Below are positions 9,451 to 18,814 of a stretch of 64,000 nt of DNA, piece by piece. The notes below the pieces were generated by a model. That model had not been told where the DNA came from. It made no database searches and worked only from the letters and a program-made list of their open reading frames with translations. The number at the start of each line of letters is the position of its first letter. Position 1 is the stretch's first letter. The DNA comes from CALINB01 sp938045325 (GTDB taxonomy: Bacteria > Pseudomonadota > Alphaproteobacteria > Rhodospirillales > CALINB01): NCBI GenBank assembly GCA_038114465.1, contig JAYNQW010000014.1:1-64000 (forward strand), in the 5' to 3' direction. Position numbers and translations under genes: made by a program.

Positions 9451-12400
9451 TCAGAATTCCCGAACATCGAGAACACCCGGAATGGAGCGCACGGCATTCA
9501 AAATCGCCGGTGATATAGCAAAGCGTTCTCCCAGGCCAATCTCGACTTCCGTCTGCATATCAATCTCGGCAATCAGCCGAACCTGCCCGCGGCCGCGGCC
9601 GCTCCCTTCCCGCTCCAAAACGGCTTTGAGGGGCTCAAGGGGCGCATCCGATCCAACCCGGATCATTAAGCCCTTGGCAGCACGGGACAACACTGCATCG
9701 AGCGGCTCAACCGCATGGGCCGACAACCGAACCGTCTCGCCCTCGAATTGAGCGTTCGCCTTAATCGATAAGCATTGTCCAGCCTCCAACAAATCCCGGG
9801 CCGAATTCAGTAATTCGGAAAATACGATAATTTCATACATGCCCGAATTGTCTGAGCACTGCACGAAGGCATAGCGGTTTCCTTTACTCGATGTACGTTC
9901 TTTTTTCGAAATAATCGTTCCCGCCATGGTTACGGGACCGGACTGGCTTGCGCGCACCAAATCAGCGTAGGGCACGGCTTTGATGCGTTCTAGACTTTTG
10001 CCATAAACGCTGAGCGGATGACTGGAGAGATAAAACCCGACGGCTTCAAATTCTTCATGCATCCTGTCCATGGGTGCCCAATCGGCAATATCGGGCATGG
10101 CAAGGTCCGGTGCCGCCGAAGCTTCTTCTCCAAACAATCCAATTTGATCGCTTTCCCGGTCTTGTGTCGCCGCCGATGCAAAGCGGAGAATGTTTTCAAT
10201 GCTGCTGTGCAGTTTCCGCCGGTTTTTATCGAGACCGTCAAACGAACCCGACCTTACGAGATTTTCAAGCTGGCGTTTGTTGACCGCACGCGAATCCAAG
10301 CGTTGTGCAAAGTCACCAATACTTGAAAATTTACCGTTATCTTCGCGTTCGGAAACCAACGATTGCATCGCAGCACTACCGACATTTTTAAGAGCCGCGA
10401 GGGCGTACCGGATAGCGCCTTCTTCATTATCCTGTCGCTCAACGGTAAATGAGACACCTGATTGATTGATATCGGGCGGCAGCAAGGGAATGTCCATCCT
10501 GTCAATTTCCTGGCGGAAGCCATTTAATTTGTCTGTGTTATTAAGCTCGAGTGACATTGACGCCGCCATAAACTCAACCGGGTAATTTGCCTTAAAATAA
10601 GCCGTTTGGTAGGCCACCAAAGCATACGCCGCAGCATGAGATTTATTGAACCCGTAGCCGGCAAACTTAGCGACCAGATCAAAGATTTGTGATGCCTTAT
10701 CCTGGGGAACACCCCGTCCAGTGGCACCTTCAACGAACGACTCGCGTTGGGCATCCATCTCTGCCTTAATCTTTTTACCCATAGCACGGCGCAAAATGTC
10801 AGCGGCACCAAGCGTGTACCCAGCCAACTCCTGCGCAATCTGCATGACCTGCTCTTGGTAGATCATGATACCGAAGGTTTCCTTCAGTATGCCTTCAAGT
10901 GTCGGATACAGGTAATCCGGCTCTTCTTCGCCGTGCTTGCGTTTAATGTAGCTCGGAATATTTTCCATCGGACCCGGACGGTACAACGCCACCACGGCGA
11001 TAATGTCCTCGATGGTCGTTGCGCGCAGTTGACGAAGCACGTCGCGCATACCCGCACTTTCCAACTGGAACACACCGACCGTATCGCCGCGGCCCAGCAT
11101 CTCGAAAGTCGCCGTATCATCGAGCGGTAAATTATTCAGATCGATATCGATCCCGCGTTCTTTCACGAACTCGACGGCACGGCTGAGAACCGTCAGGGTT
11201 TTAAGGCCGAGGAAATCGAACTTCACCAAGCCCGCCGCCTCGACCCATTTCATATTGAGACCCGTCACCAGCATGTCGGAACGCGGATCGCGATACAGAG
11301 GGATTAGTTCATCGAGATCGCGGTCACCGATCACGACACCGGCGGCGTGGGTTGAGGCGTGCCGGTACAGCCCCTCAAGTTTCAACGCAATACCGACTAA
11401 TTTTTCCACCGTTGGATCTTCGCGCACCATATCCTGCAAGGCGGCTTCACCATCAATCGCTTGCTTGAGTGTCACCGGATTGGCTGGATTATTCGGCACC
11501 AGTTTGCAAATACGATCGACTTGACCGTACGGCATTTCAAGTACGCGTCCGACATCTCGCAGCACCGCACGAGCCTGAAGCTTTCCAAATGTAATAATTT
11601 GCGCAACGTGATCGGAACCATATTTATCTTGAACGTAATGAATGACTTCATCCCGCTGGTCCTGACAGAAATCGATATCGAAGTCAGGCATCGATATCCG
11701 TTCCGGGTTTAAGAAGCGCTCAAACAGCAGGCCGAAACGCAATGGATCAAGATCTGTAATCGTCAGCGCCCACGCAACCACCGAACCCGCACCGGACCCC
11801 CTCCCAGGACCGACCGGAATCCCACGATTTTTCGCCCATTTGATGAAATCCGCAACAATCAGAAAATAACCCGGAAAACCCATCTCGACGATCACATCGA
11901 GTTCATAATCGAGCCGTTCACGGTACGGTGTTGCGGCTTTTGTGCGCTCCTCATCCGACATATCGGCATTAAACACTTGCGCAGCCAAACGTTCTTCAAG
12001 GCCAGCCTGAGACTGCTCACGCAATTCATCGGCTTCAGTCCTGTTTTTGCCACAATCATAGGGCGGCAAAATCGGCGCGCGGGTTTCCGCCATCGCGGCA
12101 CAACGCCGTGCAACGACAAGCGTGTTATCAATGGCTTCGGGAATATCAGCAAACAGAGACCGCATTTCATCGGCACTTTTAAGATAATGCTCAGGCGTCA
12201 CTCTGCGGCGGTCTGTTTGTGATACATAAGCCGATGCAGCAATACACAACAAGGCATCGTGTGCTTCATACATATCCCGGGTTGCAAAAAACACTTCGTT
12301 CGTTGCAACAAGCGGAATATCCATATTGTAAGCGATCTCTAGCAATCCCGGTTCGATTGCATCTTCAACAGCAAGACCATGGCGCTGTAACTCGATATAA

Positions 12401-12957
12401 AACCGGCCTGGGAATGCCTCATTCAACGTCGCTGTTAATAATTTTGCATGATCGATCTGCCCGCCCGCTAAAAGATGACCAATGGGGCCGTCAGGGCCGC
12501 CGCTAAGAAGGATCAAACCTTCATTATATTTCTTAAGTTGGCTTAGTGTTACGTGCGGCTGCTGAGAAGTTTCCGTGTCACGATAGGCTTCGTGCAGCAA
12601 TTGCAGAAGGTTTTGATATCCCGTTTGGTCTTGCACAAGGACAACAACGTTATCGGTTTCGAGCAGACCTGAATGATTCCCATTCCCGTTACTTTTACCA
12701 TTAGATCCTTTTGAAACCGTCTCGGATTTAGTCTCGCGCAATAAACAGAATTGACAACCGATAATCGGCTGCACGCCTTTAGCGCTGACCGCTGATGAAA
12801 ACTCCAAAACACCAAACAGATTATTGGTATCCGTGATGGCAACGGCCGGTTGTTGCTGCTCAGCACAATAACGGGCAAGATCCGTAATATGGATCGCCCC
12901 TTCTGACAGGGAATAAGCTGTGTGGACGCGAAGATGGACAAAATCGGCGTGGCTCAT
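9451..12957 (-). CDS. dnaE: DNA polymerase III alpha subunit
   Basis: Catalytic subunit of the replicative polymerase. The 1168-residue protein starts with a PHP domain (VHLRVHTAYSLSEGAI), then the polymerase core with PVGPGRGSGAGSVVAW and the metal-binding MPDFDIDFCQDQRDEVI, the QEQVMQIAQELAGY region, helix-hairpin-helix sequence, and an OB fold near the end (VTMAGTIISKKERTSSKGN). The length is that of DnaE1. In related genomes it follows lolD directly; here about 6.5 kb of catabolic genes lie between. ATG at 12957. Confidence 0.97.
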   Translation of the reverse strand: MSHADFVHLRVHTAYSLSEGAIHITDLARYCAEQQQPAVAITDTNNLFGVLEFSSAVSAKGVQPIIGCQFCLLRETKSETVSKGSNGKSNGNGNHSGLLETDNVVVLVQDQTGYQNLLQLLHEAYRDTETSQQPHVTLSQLKKYNEGLILLSGGPDGPIGHLLAGGQIDHAKLLTATLNEAFPGRFYIELQRHGLAVEDAIEPGLLEIAYNMDIPLVATNEVFFATRDMYEAHDALLCIAASAYVSQTDRRRVTPEHYLKSADEMRSLFADIPEAIDNTLVVARRCAAMAETRAPILPPYDCGKNRTEADELREQSQAGLEERLAAQVFNADMSDEERTKAATPYRERLDYELDVIVEMGFPGYFLIVADFIKWAKNRGIPVGPGRGSGAGSVVAWALTITDLDPLRFGLLFERFLNPERISMPDFDIDFCQDQRDEVIHYVQDKYGSDHVAQIITFGKLQARAVLRDVGRVLEMPYGQVDRICKLVPNNPANPVTLKQAIDGEAALQDMVREDPTVEKLVGIALKLEGLYRHASTHAAGVVIGDRDLDELIPLYRDPRSDMLVTGLNMKWVEAAGLVKFDFLGLKTLTVLSRAVEFVKERGIDIDLNNLPLDDTATFEMLGRGDTVGVFQLESAGMRDVLRQLRATTIEDIIAVVALYRPGPMENIPSYIKRKHGEEEPDYLYPTLEGILKETFGIMIYQEQVMQIAQELAGYTLGAADILRRAMGKKIKAEMDAQRESFVEGATGRGVPQDKASQIFDLVAKFAGYGFNKSHAAAYALVAYQTAYFKANYPVEFMAASMSLELNNTDKLNGFRQEIDRMDIPLLPPDINQSGVSFTVERQDNEEGAIRYALAALKNVGSAAMQSLVSEREDNGKFSSIGDFAQRLDSRAVNKRQLENLVRSGSFDGLDKNRRKLHSSIENILRFASAATQDRESDQIGLFGEEASAAPDLAMPDIADWAPMDRMHEEFEAVGFYLSSHPLSVYGKSLERIKAVPYADLVRASQSGPVTMAGTIISKKERTSSKGNRYAFVQCSDNSGMYEIIVFSELLNSARDLLEAGQCLSIKANAQFEGETVRLSAHAVEPLDAVLSRAAKGLMIRVGSDAPLEPLKAVLEREGSGRGRGQVRLIAEIDMQTEVEIGLGERFAISPAILNAVRSIPGVLDVREF

Positions 12958-13157
12958 AAAGACATCTTTTCACAAACTTTCATATCATTGGAGACTTGAA
13001 TATTCACAGGGTGTGGAAATAACTGATTCTGCCCCCTCCCCTTTGATCTATATTGAGAATTTTCCAGCCATGGATTAGCAACCGATCTGGTCCTGTGATA
13101 TAGACTCAATGTCAGCCCCTTTTTCCGGGCGAATCACCAAACCGATAAGGATACACG

Positions 13158-14549
13158 ATGAGCGATTCCAACTCGTTGACAAAATATGTCGCCAATTTCA
13201 CGGCCAACACGGGTTTCGACGATATTCCGCCGGACGTCCGTGATCTCGGCAAAAAGAATATGCTCGACGGTTTGGCCGCAGGCCTTGCCGGCACAGTCAT
13301 GCCTGCGGTGAAAATTTTACGTGACTACCTCAAGGACCTCAATTGCCCCGGTGAAGCGACTGTTTACGGCAACTCTATGAAACTCGCGCCACGCTTCGCT
13401 GCCCTTGCTAATGGCATCGCCATCCATGTCGACGATTTCGACGACACATTGCAAGCAGAACCGGGGCGGTTTCAAGGAATTCATCCGACTGGGCCGGTTA
13501 CCGCATCGCTTCTGGCCGTCGGTGAGACCACACACCGCTCGGGCCGCGACATCCTGACCGCCTATCACGTTGGCGTGGAAGTTGCCTGCAAAACTTTCGA
13601 AGCAACCCATGTCGATCATATTCTCAACGGCTTTCACTCGACCGGCACCTGCGGCATGCTCGGTGCTGCGGCCGGCATCGGCAATCTTTACGGCGTCGAC
13701 ACTGACACGGCACGCCAAGTCATCGGCATTGCCGCTGCACAATCGTGCGGCCTGCAAGCCAACTTCGGCACGATGACAAAATCTTATCATGTCGGACGCT
13801 CTGCAGAATGTGGCATCCTCTCGGCGGACCTCGCAACCCGAGGCTTTACCGCATCAATAATCAGTCTTGAATCCGACCGCGGCTTTTTTCAAGCCGAAGG
13901 CGGCGGCATTGAAGAACACCGCATTCGCGGCAAGCTCGGCAATCCCTGGTCTTTTGCCGATAGGGGTATTTGGATCAAGCCGTGGCCGACTGGCAGCCTC
14001 GGTCATGCCGCCATGACCCTGATGCTTGAACTCGTCGAAAAACACGACATCAGGCCGGATAATGTCGAACATGTTGCGGTTAAAACTAGTGACAACATCC
14101 ATCATACACTGCTTCATCACCGGCCCAAAACCGAACTTGAAGCGAAATTTAGCCTCGAGTTCTGTCTTGCAGCACTCCTCATTGAGCGCAAACTAACCCT
14201 ATCCGATTTTACCGACGATTATGTGCTCCGCCCTGACATCCAAAACGCTATCGAGCGGATGGAATACAACACGTTCTCGCAAGCGGAATCAAAGGAACAC
14301 GGATACGGCATCATCACGTCCTTCATCGATATCGAGTTAAAAGACGGCACAAAAATTTCCGAACGCTGCGATTTCGGCAAAGGCAGCAAGGCTAACCCGA
14401 TGTCATTTGAAGAGGTCTCAAATAAATTCCGTGATTGTGCGGCCTTCGCAGATTGGCCGAAGGATAAAACCGAAACGGCGATTGAACTCGTCGCGACCCT
14501 TGAAGACGTGCCCGATGTCGCCAAGCTTACCGAAGCCCTCGGTGCATAA
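13158..14549 (+). CDS. MmgE/PrpD family protein
   Basis: Member of the 2-methylcitrate dehydratase/cis-aconitate decarboxylase/iminodisuccinate epimerase superfamily. The 463-residue length and the family pattern (MLDGLAAGLAG near residue 35, HVDDFDDTLQ near residue 95, GFHSTGTCGMLGAAAG near residue 155, KSYHVGRSAECGI) support this. ATG at 13158 has AAGG seven bases upstream. It diverges from dnaE and converges on an amidohydrolase beside a tricarboxylate transporter, so I infer a role in catabolism of the imported acid. The exact substrate cannot be read from sequence; no prpB or prpC is adjacent. Confidence 0.85.
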   Translation: MSDSNSLTKYVANFTANTGFDDIPPDVRDLGKKNMLDGLAAGLAGTVMPAVKILRDYLKDLNCPGEATVYGNSMKLAPRFAALANGIAIHVDDFDDTLQAEPGRFQGIHPTGPVTASLLAVGETTHRSGRDILTAYHVGVEVACKTFEATHVDHILNGFHSTGTCGMLGAAAGIGNLYGVDTDTARQVIGIAAAQSCGLQANFGTMTKSYHVGRSAECGILSADLATRGFTASIISLESDRGFFQAEGGGIEEHRIRGKLGNPWSFADRGIWIKPWPTGSLGHAAMTLMLELVEKHDIRPDNVEHVAVKTSDNIHHTLLHHRPKTELEAKFSLEFCLAALLIERKLTLSDFTDDYVLRPDIQNAIERMEYNTFSQAESKEHGYGIITSFIDIELKDGTKISERCDFGKGSKANPMSFEEVSNKFRDCAAFADWPKDKTETAIELVATLEDVPDVAKLTEALGA

Positions 14550-14560
14550 AAAAACACGCC

Positions 14561-15427
14561 TTAGGTATCGAAGCCGTAAAGCTTGCCTGGATTGTCAACA
14601 AAGATCATTTTGCGGGTCACTTCATTTGGCACCCACTCTTCCATGATGTCGACAAAGTCCGCCGCATCCGCGCCGGCTTGATCCTCATAATCCGGGAACG
14701 GCCAATTCAACGCCCAAACCAACCGGTCCGGGCGAGCCTCGACCAATATTCGGATGCGCTCGGCGGCATCCTCAAAACGGGGCGGTCCGGATTGGGAAGA
14801 ATAATAGACGCCTGATATCTTGACCCAGACCCGGCCTGTCTCGATCAACTTAACGATAGCCTTAAACTCGTCGTCATCCGCACCGACTCCACGCGGTGTG
14901 CGGCCAATGTGATCGAATATCAGCGGCACCGGCAAGTTCGAGAGACTGGGTGCGGCCTCCGCGATCCAGCGGTCCCGGCTGTCCTGAATTTGAATGACCC
15001 ACCCGAACGGTTCGATCAAACGGGCAATCTGTCCCGCCGAGTCAGGTGAAAGCTCGTCGCCCGAATGCGATATTCGAATGCCGCGGATACCGCCAGCGTG
15101 CAATTCTTCAATTTCTTTTTTTGTCGCGTTGGGCTTAATCACCACTGTACCGCGCGCCCGGTCCTGACCTAACACTTTGATCGCATCGAGGGTACAACGG
15201 TTATCGAAGCCATAGAGCGACGGTTGAACGATAACGCTGCGCTCGATACCCGTGCGCGTCAGCATATCCCGATAAGCTTCAAGCGGTGCGTAACGCGATT
15301 CACGACCTTCGACGTGCGGATACTCATCCTGCAGGCCGTATATATGCGAATGCGTATCGCAGGTATACCCAGGCAGCTTTAAGCGAGGCTTTCGGCCGTG
15401 ATCTTCAGTGCGATTGACGGCGAACAT
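14561..15427 (-). CDS. Amidohydrolase family 2 protein (LigI-like), copy A
   Basis: TIM-barrel hydrolase of the COG3618/amidohydrolase-2 group, which includes 2-pyrone-4,6-dicarboxylate lactonase (LigI) and sugar lactonases. The 288-residue protein has the metal or substrate motif DTHSHIYG (His 26 and His 28) and FDHIGR. Where relatives have the catalytic Asp of a TDWPHP motif, this protein reads ALNWPFP with Asn at about 241. A second copy with the same change lies at 18815. It overlaps the end of tctA by 23 bases, so it is the last gene of a tctCBA operon. I infer hydrolysis or isomerisation of a lactone or cyclic acid taken up by the transporter. Confidence 0.8.
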   Translation of the reverse strand: MFAVNRTEDHGRKPRLKLPGYTCDTHSHIYGLQDEYPHVEGRESRYAPLEAYRDMLTRTGIERSVIVQPSLYGFDNRCTLDAIKVLGQDRARGTVVIKPNATKKEIEELHAGGIRGIRISHSGDELSPDSAGQIARLIEPFGWVIQIQDSRDRWIAEAAPSLSNLPVPLIFDHIGRTPRGVGADDDEFKAIVKLIETGRVWVKISGVYYSSQSGPPRFEDAAERIRILVEARPDRLVWALNWPFPDYEDQAGADAADFVDIMEEWVPNEVTRKMIFVDNPGKLYGFDT

Positions 15428-16955
15428 AACGCCTACCCTGTCCGTACAAATAATAGGCGTCTGCGGTATCTTTGGGTTTTTTTATCCGGTTCATAATGAG
15501 ACGGAATGTCGGGGCTACGGCGACCAAAACAGCCAAGGCCAACATGACGGCTGAAATGGGTGATGTCAGGAAGATCATCGGATCACCGTTATTCCCCATT
15601 AACGCCCGCCTGAAATTGGTTTCCATCATCGTTGCCAACACCAAGGCCAATACAATCGGTGCCGGGTGGATATCCACTTTGCGCATCAAGTAACCGGCAA
15701 TCCCGGCAATGATCATGACCCAAACCGGGTACATGCCGTTTTCGTTGGTGTAGGCGCCAAGAATGCAGATAGCGGTAATCCCTGTGGCAAGCGCACCAGT
15801 CGGAATCAAGGTAACTTTTACCCATAACCGAATTCCGAACAGCCCCAGCGCTAACATGACCGGCAAGCCGACCAACAACGAAGCAAAAATTGCATACGGG
15901 AACGTCGGGTTGTCGACGAACAACATCGGACCCGGTTGGATACCCTGAATCATCAAGCCGCCGATCATGATCGCCGTGCTGGCAGAACCAGGAATACCGA
16001 GTGTCAGTAACGGCGCCATCGCGCCGGACACAGCGGCATTGTTCGCAGTTTCCGAGGCGACAATACCACGCGGATTACCCGTGCCATACGTTTCCGGGTC
16101 TTTCGCCGTTCGCTTCGCTTCAGCATAACTGGTCAACGCTGCAATCGTCGCACCGGCACCCGGCACCACGCCAATCACATAACCGATGACTGCGGAGCGA
16201 ACGAGGTGAAATTTCATCCCGCGGAACAAATCAAAAGACATCGCAATCTTAGGCGTCTCTTTCATTTCCGGCGGTTTGCGGCGAATGGTCTCCAACATGA
16301 AGAACACTTCGGAGAGCGCAAATAAGCCGATCAGAGCCGGCAGTAGCGGGATACCGCTGAGCAACGATTCCGTAATGGTAAACCGCGCATTACCCGAGAT
16401 CGGGTCCAGACCGATGGTCGCAAGCAACAAACCAAACAACAGGCCAATAAAGCCTTTCAAAAACGAACCGCTACTGAGCACACCGACCAAACTGAGGCCG
16501 AGCACAGCGAGCGCAAAATATTCCGGCGGACCGAAAATAATAGCGATCTTGACGATCCACACAGCTGTAAAAACAAGTAAAATCGTTCCGACCAAAGAAC
16601 CAAATCCTGACCCCAAAATCGAATAGGTCAGCGCTTTACCGGCTTCGCCTTTAACCCGCATCGGATATCCATCGAAGGCCGTTGGCGCCGCGGCAGGCGT
16701 ACCAGGTGCATTTGCCAAAATAGCGGGGATTGCGCCTGAATATTCGGAAGCCATATAGATAGCAACCATCAGCACGATGGAAGGCACCGGCTCCATATGA
16801 AAGGTGAAAGGAATAATAACGGCGAGGGCGATACTGGAAGTCATGCCGGGAATTGCGCCAACGACATAACCGATCAAAGTTCCGATAAAAAGAGCCGTGA
16901 GGGCATTGGATCTGAATACCAGATCAAAGCCACCCATGAAATTTTCAATGATCAT
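15405..16955 (-). CDS. tctA: Tripartite tricarboxylate transporter, large membrane subunit TctA
   Basis: The large channel-forming subunit (about 12 membrane spans) of a sodium- or proton-coupled secondary transporter that works with a periplasmic binding protein. The 516-residue protein has the duplicated family motifs GAIPGMTSSIALAVIIPF near residue 35 and GVVPGAGATIAALTSYAEA near residue 260, plus AILANAPGTPAAAPTAFDGY and LLTLGIPGSASTAIMIGG. It lies 14 bases after tctB and overlaps the following amidohydrolase. The substrate is not fixed by sequence; family members carry citrate, tartrate, terephthalate and other carboxylates. Confidence 0.93.
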   Translation of the reverse strand: MIIENFMGGFDLVFRSNALTALFIGTLIGYVVGAIPGMTSSIALAVIIPFTFHMEPVPSIVLMVAIYMASEYSGAIPAILANAPGTPAAAPTAFDGYPMRVKGEAGKALTYSILGSGFGSLVGTILLVFTAVWIVKIAIIFGPPEYFALAVLGLSLVGVLSSGSFLKGFIGLLFGLLLATIGLDPISGNARFTITESLLSGIPLLPALIGLFALSEVFFMLETIRRKPPEMKETPKIAMSFDLFRGMKFHLVRSAVIGYVIGVVPGAGATIAALTSYAEAKRTAKDPETYGTGNPRGIVASETANNAAVSGAMAPLLTLGIPGSASTAIMIGGLMIQGIQPGPMLFVDNPTFPYAIFASLLVGLPVMLALGLFGIRLWVKVTLIPTGALATGITAICILGAYTNENGMYPVWVMIIAGIAGYLMRKVDIHPAPIVLALVLATMMETNFRRALMGNNGDPMIFLTSPISAVMLALAVLVAVAPTFRLIMNRIKKPKDTADAYYLYGQGRRYVRRQSH

Positions 16956-16969
16956 TTAAACCGCACCCC

Positions 16970-17491
16970 TTACGGCAGATTAGCGCTGAGAACGCGCTCA
17001 AACACGAAGTGAGCAACGAGTAGTGTCAAAATTGTCAAAGAAACAATCCATTTCCAACTACGTATTCCAGACAATAATAGGACAAGAGGCGCCCAAACGA
17101 TTGTCGCAACATAATAGGTCACGAACGGCATTGAGAATGCGTAAAGCACCGTTAAAAGAATTGTTCCAATTACATTCAAGGGCTCGGTGATAGAGATCCC
17201 TTCCCCTTTCTCGCTGCTGAACATTCGAAAAATTCCGAAGAGCAAAATAGCAATGGAGCAAGCCAACAGTGCCCACGCCATCGTGTCCGGGAACGCAGCC
17301 GTACCTGGATCGGTAGGGTTAAAATTGGAATCAGGAAGGTCTTTGCCGAGAAGCAGGAAATAACCGGCAATAGCAGAAAAAGCGAGGCCTGTAAGAACTT
17401 CCGCCAGGCCACGCCCAATTTTCCAGTGTGTTTCGTCGGCTTGGGGAAGCCCCGTTTGGGGCTCCCCCTCGCTTTGAGACGGTGAAGTCAT
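16970..17491 (-). CDS. tctB: Tripartite tricarboxylate transporter, small membrane subunit TctB
   Basis: Small membrane subunit of the transporter. The 173-residue protein has a polar N-terminus of about 25 residues and four hydrophobic segments, the normal layout for TctB, with the motif GTAAFPDTMAWALLACSIAILL after the first span. TctB proteins are poorly conserved, so the call rests partly on its place between tctC (39 bases away) and tctA (14 bases away). Confidence 0.88.
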   Translation of the reverse strand: MTSPSQSEGEPQTGLPQADETHWKIGRGLAEVLTGLAFSAIAGYFLLLGKDLPDSNFNPTDPGTAAFPDTMAWALLACSIAILLFGIFRMFSSEKGEGISITEPLNVIGTILLTVLYAFSMPFVTYYVATIVWAPLVLLLSGIRSWKWIVSLTILTLLVAHFVFERVLSANLP

Positions 17492-17530
17492 CGTGCCAAA
17501 CTTTCCGTTAATTGACTCTATTGGCTCCGA

Positions 17531-18553
17531 TTACTTCTTTTTCTTCTTTTTCTTCTTAAACACGCTCGGATCAAGATCCTTGACGTATTGGGCCGTGACT
17601 TTGTTCACGTGATGCGCAAACTTCGTGAACCGCTTCGGCCCATAGTTCATCAACGTCTTACCCGTTTTGTTCAGCCACTTCGTAACACGCTCGCTTTTCA
17701 TTGCTTTGATGAAAGCGGCATTGACTTTAGCTAAACGGTCTGCGGGAACACCTTTCGGCGCGACCAAGCCACGGAACTGCACAAAAGTGGAATCAACTTT
17801 TGGGTACCCCGCTTGATGAATAGTTGGCACCTTCGGGATAGCCGGTGAAGGCGACGTCGACATAATAGCTAGATAACGCAGATTTTTGGCTCGAGCATGT
17901 TGCAAAGTAACGCCAACAAAGTTCACGGTCATATCCGCGTGTTTACCAACCGTTGCAACCGCTGCCGGCCCCATGCTGGTGTAAGGAACCCAAACCGCAT
18001 TCGTCGGCTTGAAGCCAACACCATTGGCAAAGATGTTCCAGGCAATCCATTGTGCTCCACCGACGGCAAAACCGGCGATTTTGTGCTTGCCCGGATTGGA
18101 ATTAATCATCTTCACAAAGCTTTTGAGATCTTTTGCCGGGCTATCTGTCGGAACGGCAAAGACAAACGGATCCTGAAGCAAACCGGTCACCCAGGTGAAA
18201 TCTTTAACACCAAAGCGGCCTTTAAATACCGTGTTCATCCGGCCGATCAAACTGCCTGTAGTGGAACCGATGGTGTAGCCATCAGCTTTCGCGCCTTTCG
18301 TCAAATAACCCATTTGCTTGGCGCCACCGCCACCTTTCATATTCTGAACGATGACCTTTTGACCAAGATGCTTCGCAGCGATGGGGGCGAGCAACCGTGC
18401 CATACGGTCCGTGCCGCCACCCGCACTGGAGTGAAGGACATAACGAATAGGCTTGGTCGGAAATTTATCCGCCAAGGCTTCTCCCGCCGTCATAACGGCA
18501 AGGCCGCCGATACCCATAACGGAGGCGACAACAACTTTAGTCCGACTTTTCAT
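17531..18553 (-). CDS. tctC: Tripartite tricarboxylate transporter, periplasmic binding protein TctC, with a poly-Lys C-terminus
   Basis: Bug-family periplasmic receptor that hands an organic acid to TctAB. The 340-residue protein has a signal peptide (about residues 1-28, ending EALA), the start of the mature fold DKFPTKPIRYVLHSSAGGGTD, and the family pattern through VPKGVPADRLAKVNAAF. The last eight residues are all lysine, encoded by a run of AAG and AAA codons just before the stop, which is not a feature of the fold. ATG at 18553 has GGGAG nine bases upstream. It begins the tctCBA operon. Confidence 0.92.
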   Translation of the reverse strand: MKSRTKVVVASVMGIGGLAVMTAGEALADKFPTKPIRYVLHSSAGGGTDRMARLLAPIAAKHLGQKVIVQNMKGGGGAKQMGYLTKGAKADGYTIGSTTGSLIGRMNTVFKGRFGVKDFTWVTGLLQDPFVFAVPTDSPAKDLKSFVKMINSNPGKHKIAGFAVGGAQWIAWNIFANGVGFKPTNAVWVPYTSMGPAAVATVGKHADMTVNFVGVTLQHARAKNLRYLAIMSTSPSPAIPKVPTIHQAGYPKVDSTFVQFRGLVAPKGVPADRLAKVNAAFIKAMKSERVTKWLNKTGKTLMNYGPKRFTKFAHHVNKVTAQYVKDLDPSVFKKKKKKKK

Positions 18554-18814
18554 GATATATTTCTCCCAGTCTTCCTAGTTTTCATTAAACATTGCAATTT
18601 CACTGCTTCCATCCCTGTTTTGGCTTTTGAAGCATCAGTAACGGTCGCTTGAAACGGCCAGATTATTAATCTTGGTAGAGTAACATAAACCAAATCCGGA
18701 TCGGTAGCTATATTTAACACTGATCTTTTTAGTAATTGGTTCGATTTTTGATTGATATTTGCCCTAGACTTAAGGTCCACGATCTTTGTCGAACACACAG
18801 GCACAAGATGGCCG
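18554..18814 (-). promoter_or_regulatory. Leader region of the tctCBA operon
   Basis: A 261-base AT-rich stretch between the upstream amidohydrolase (copy B) and tctC, both on the minus strand. It is the only sizeable gap in the transporter block, so the tctCBA promoter probably lies here. I see no convincing -35/-10 pair, operator repeat or riboswitch. Confidence 0.4.

Noticed and set aside
12958..13157. Operator or riboswitch between dnaE and the MmgE/PrpD gene
   Set aside because: No convincing repeat or conserved RNA pattern; only a divergent intergenic region.
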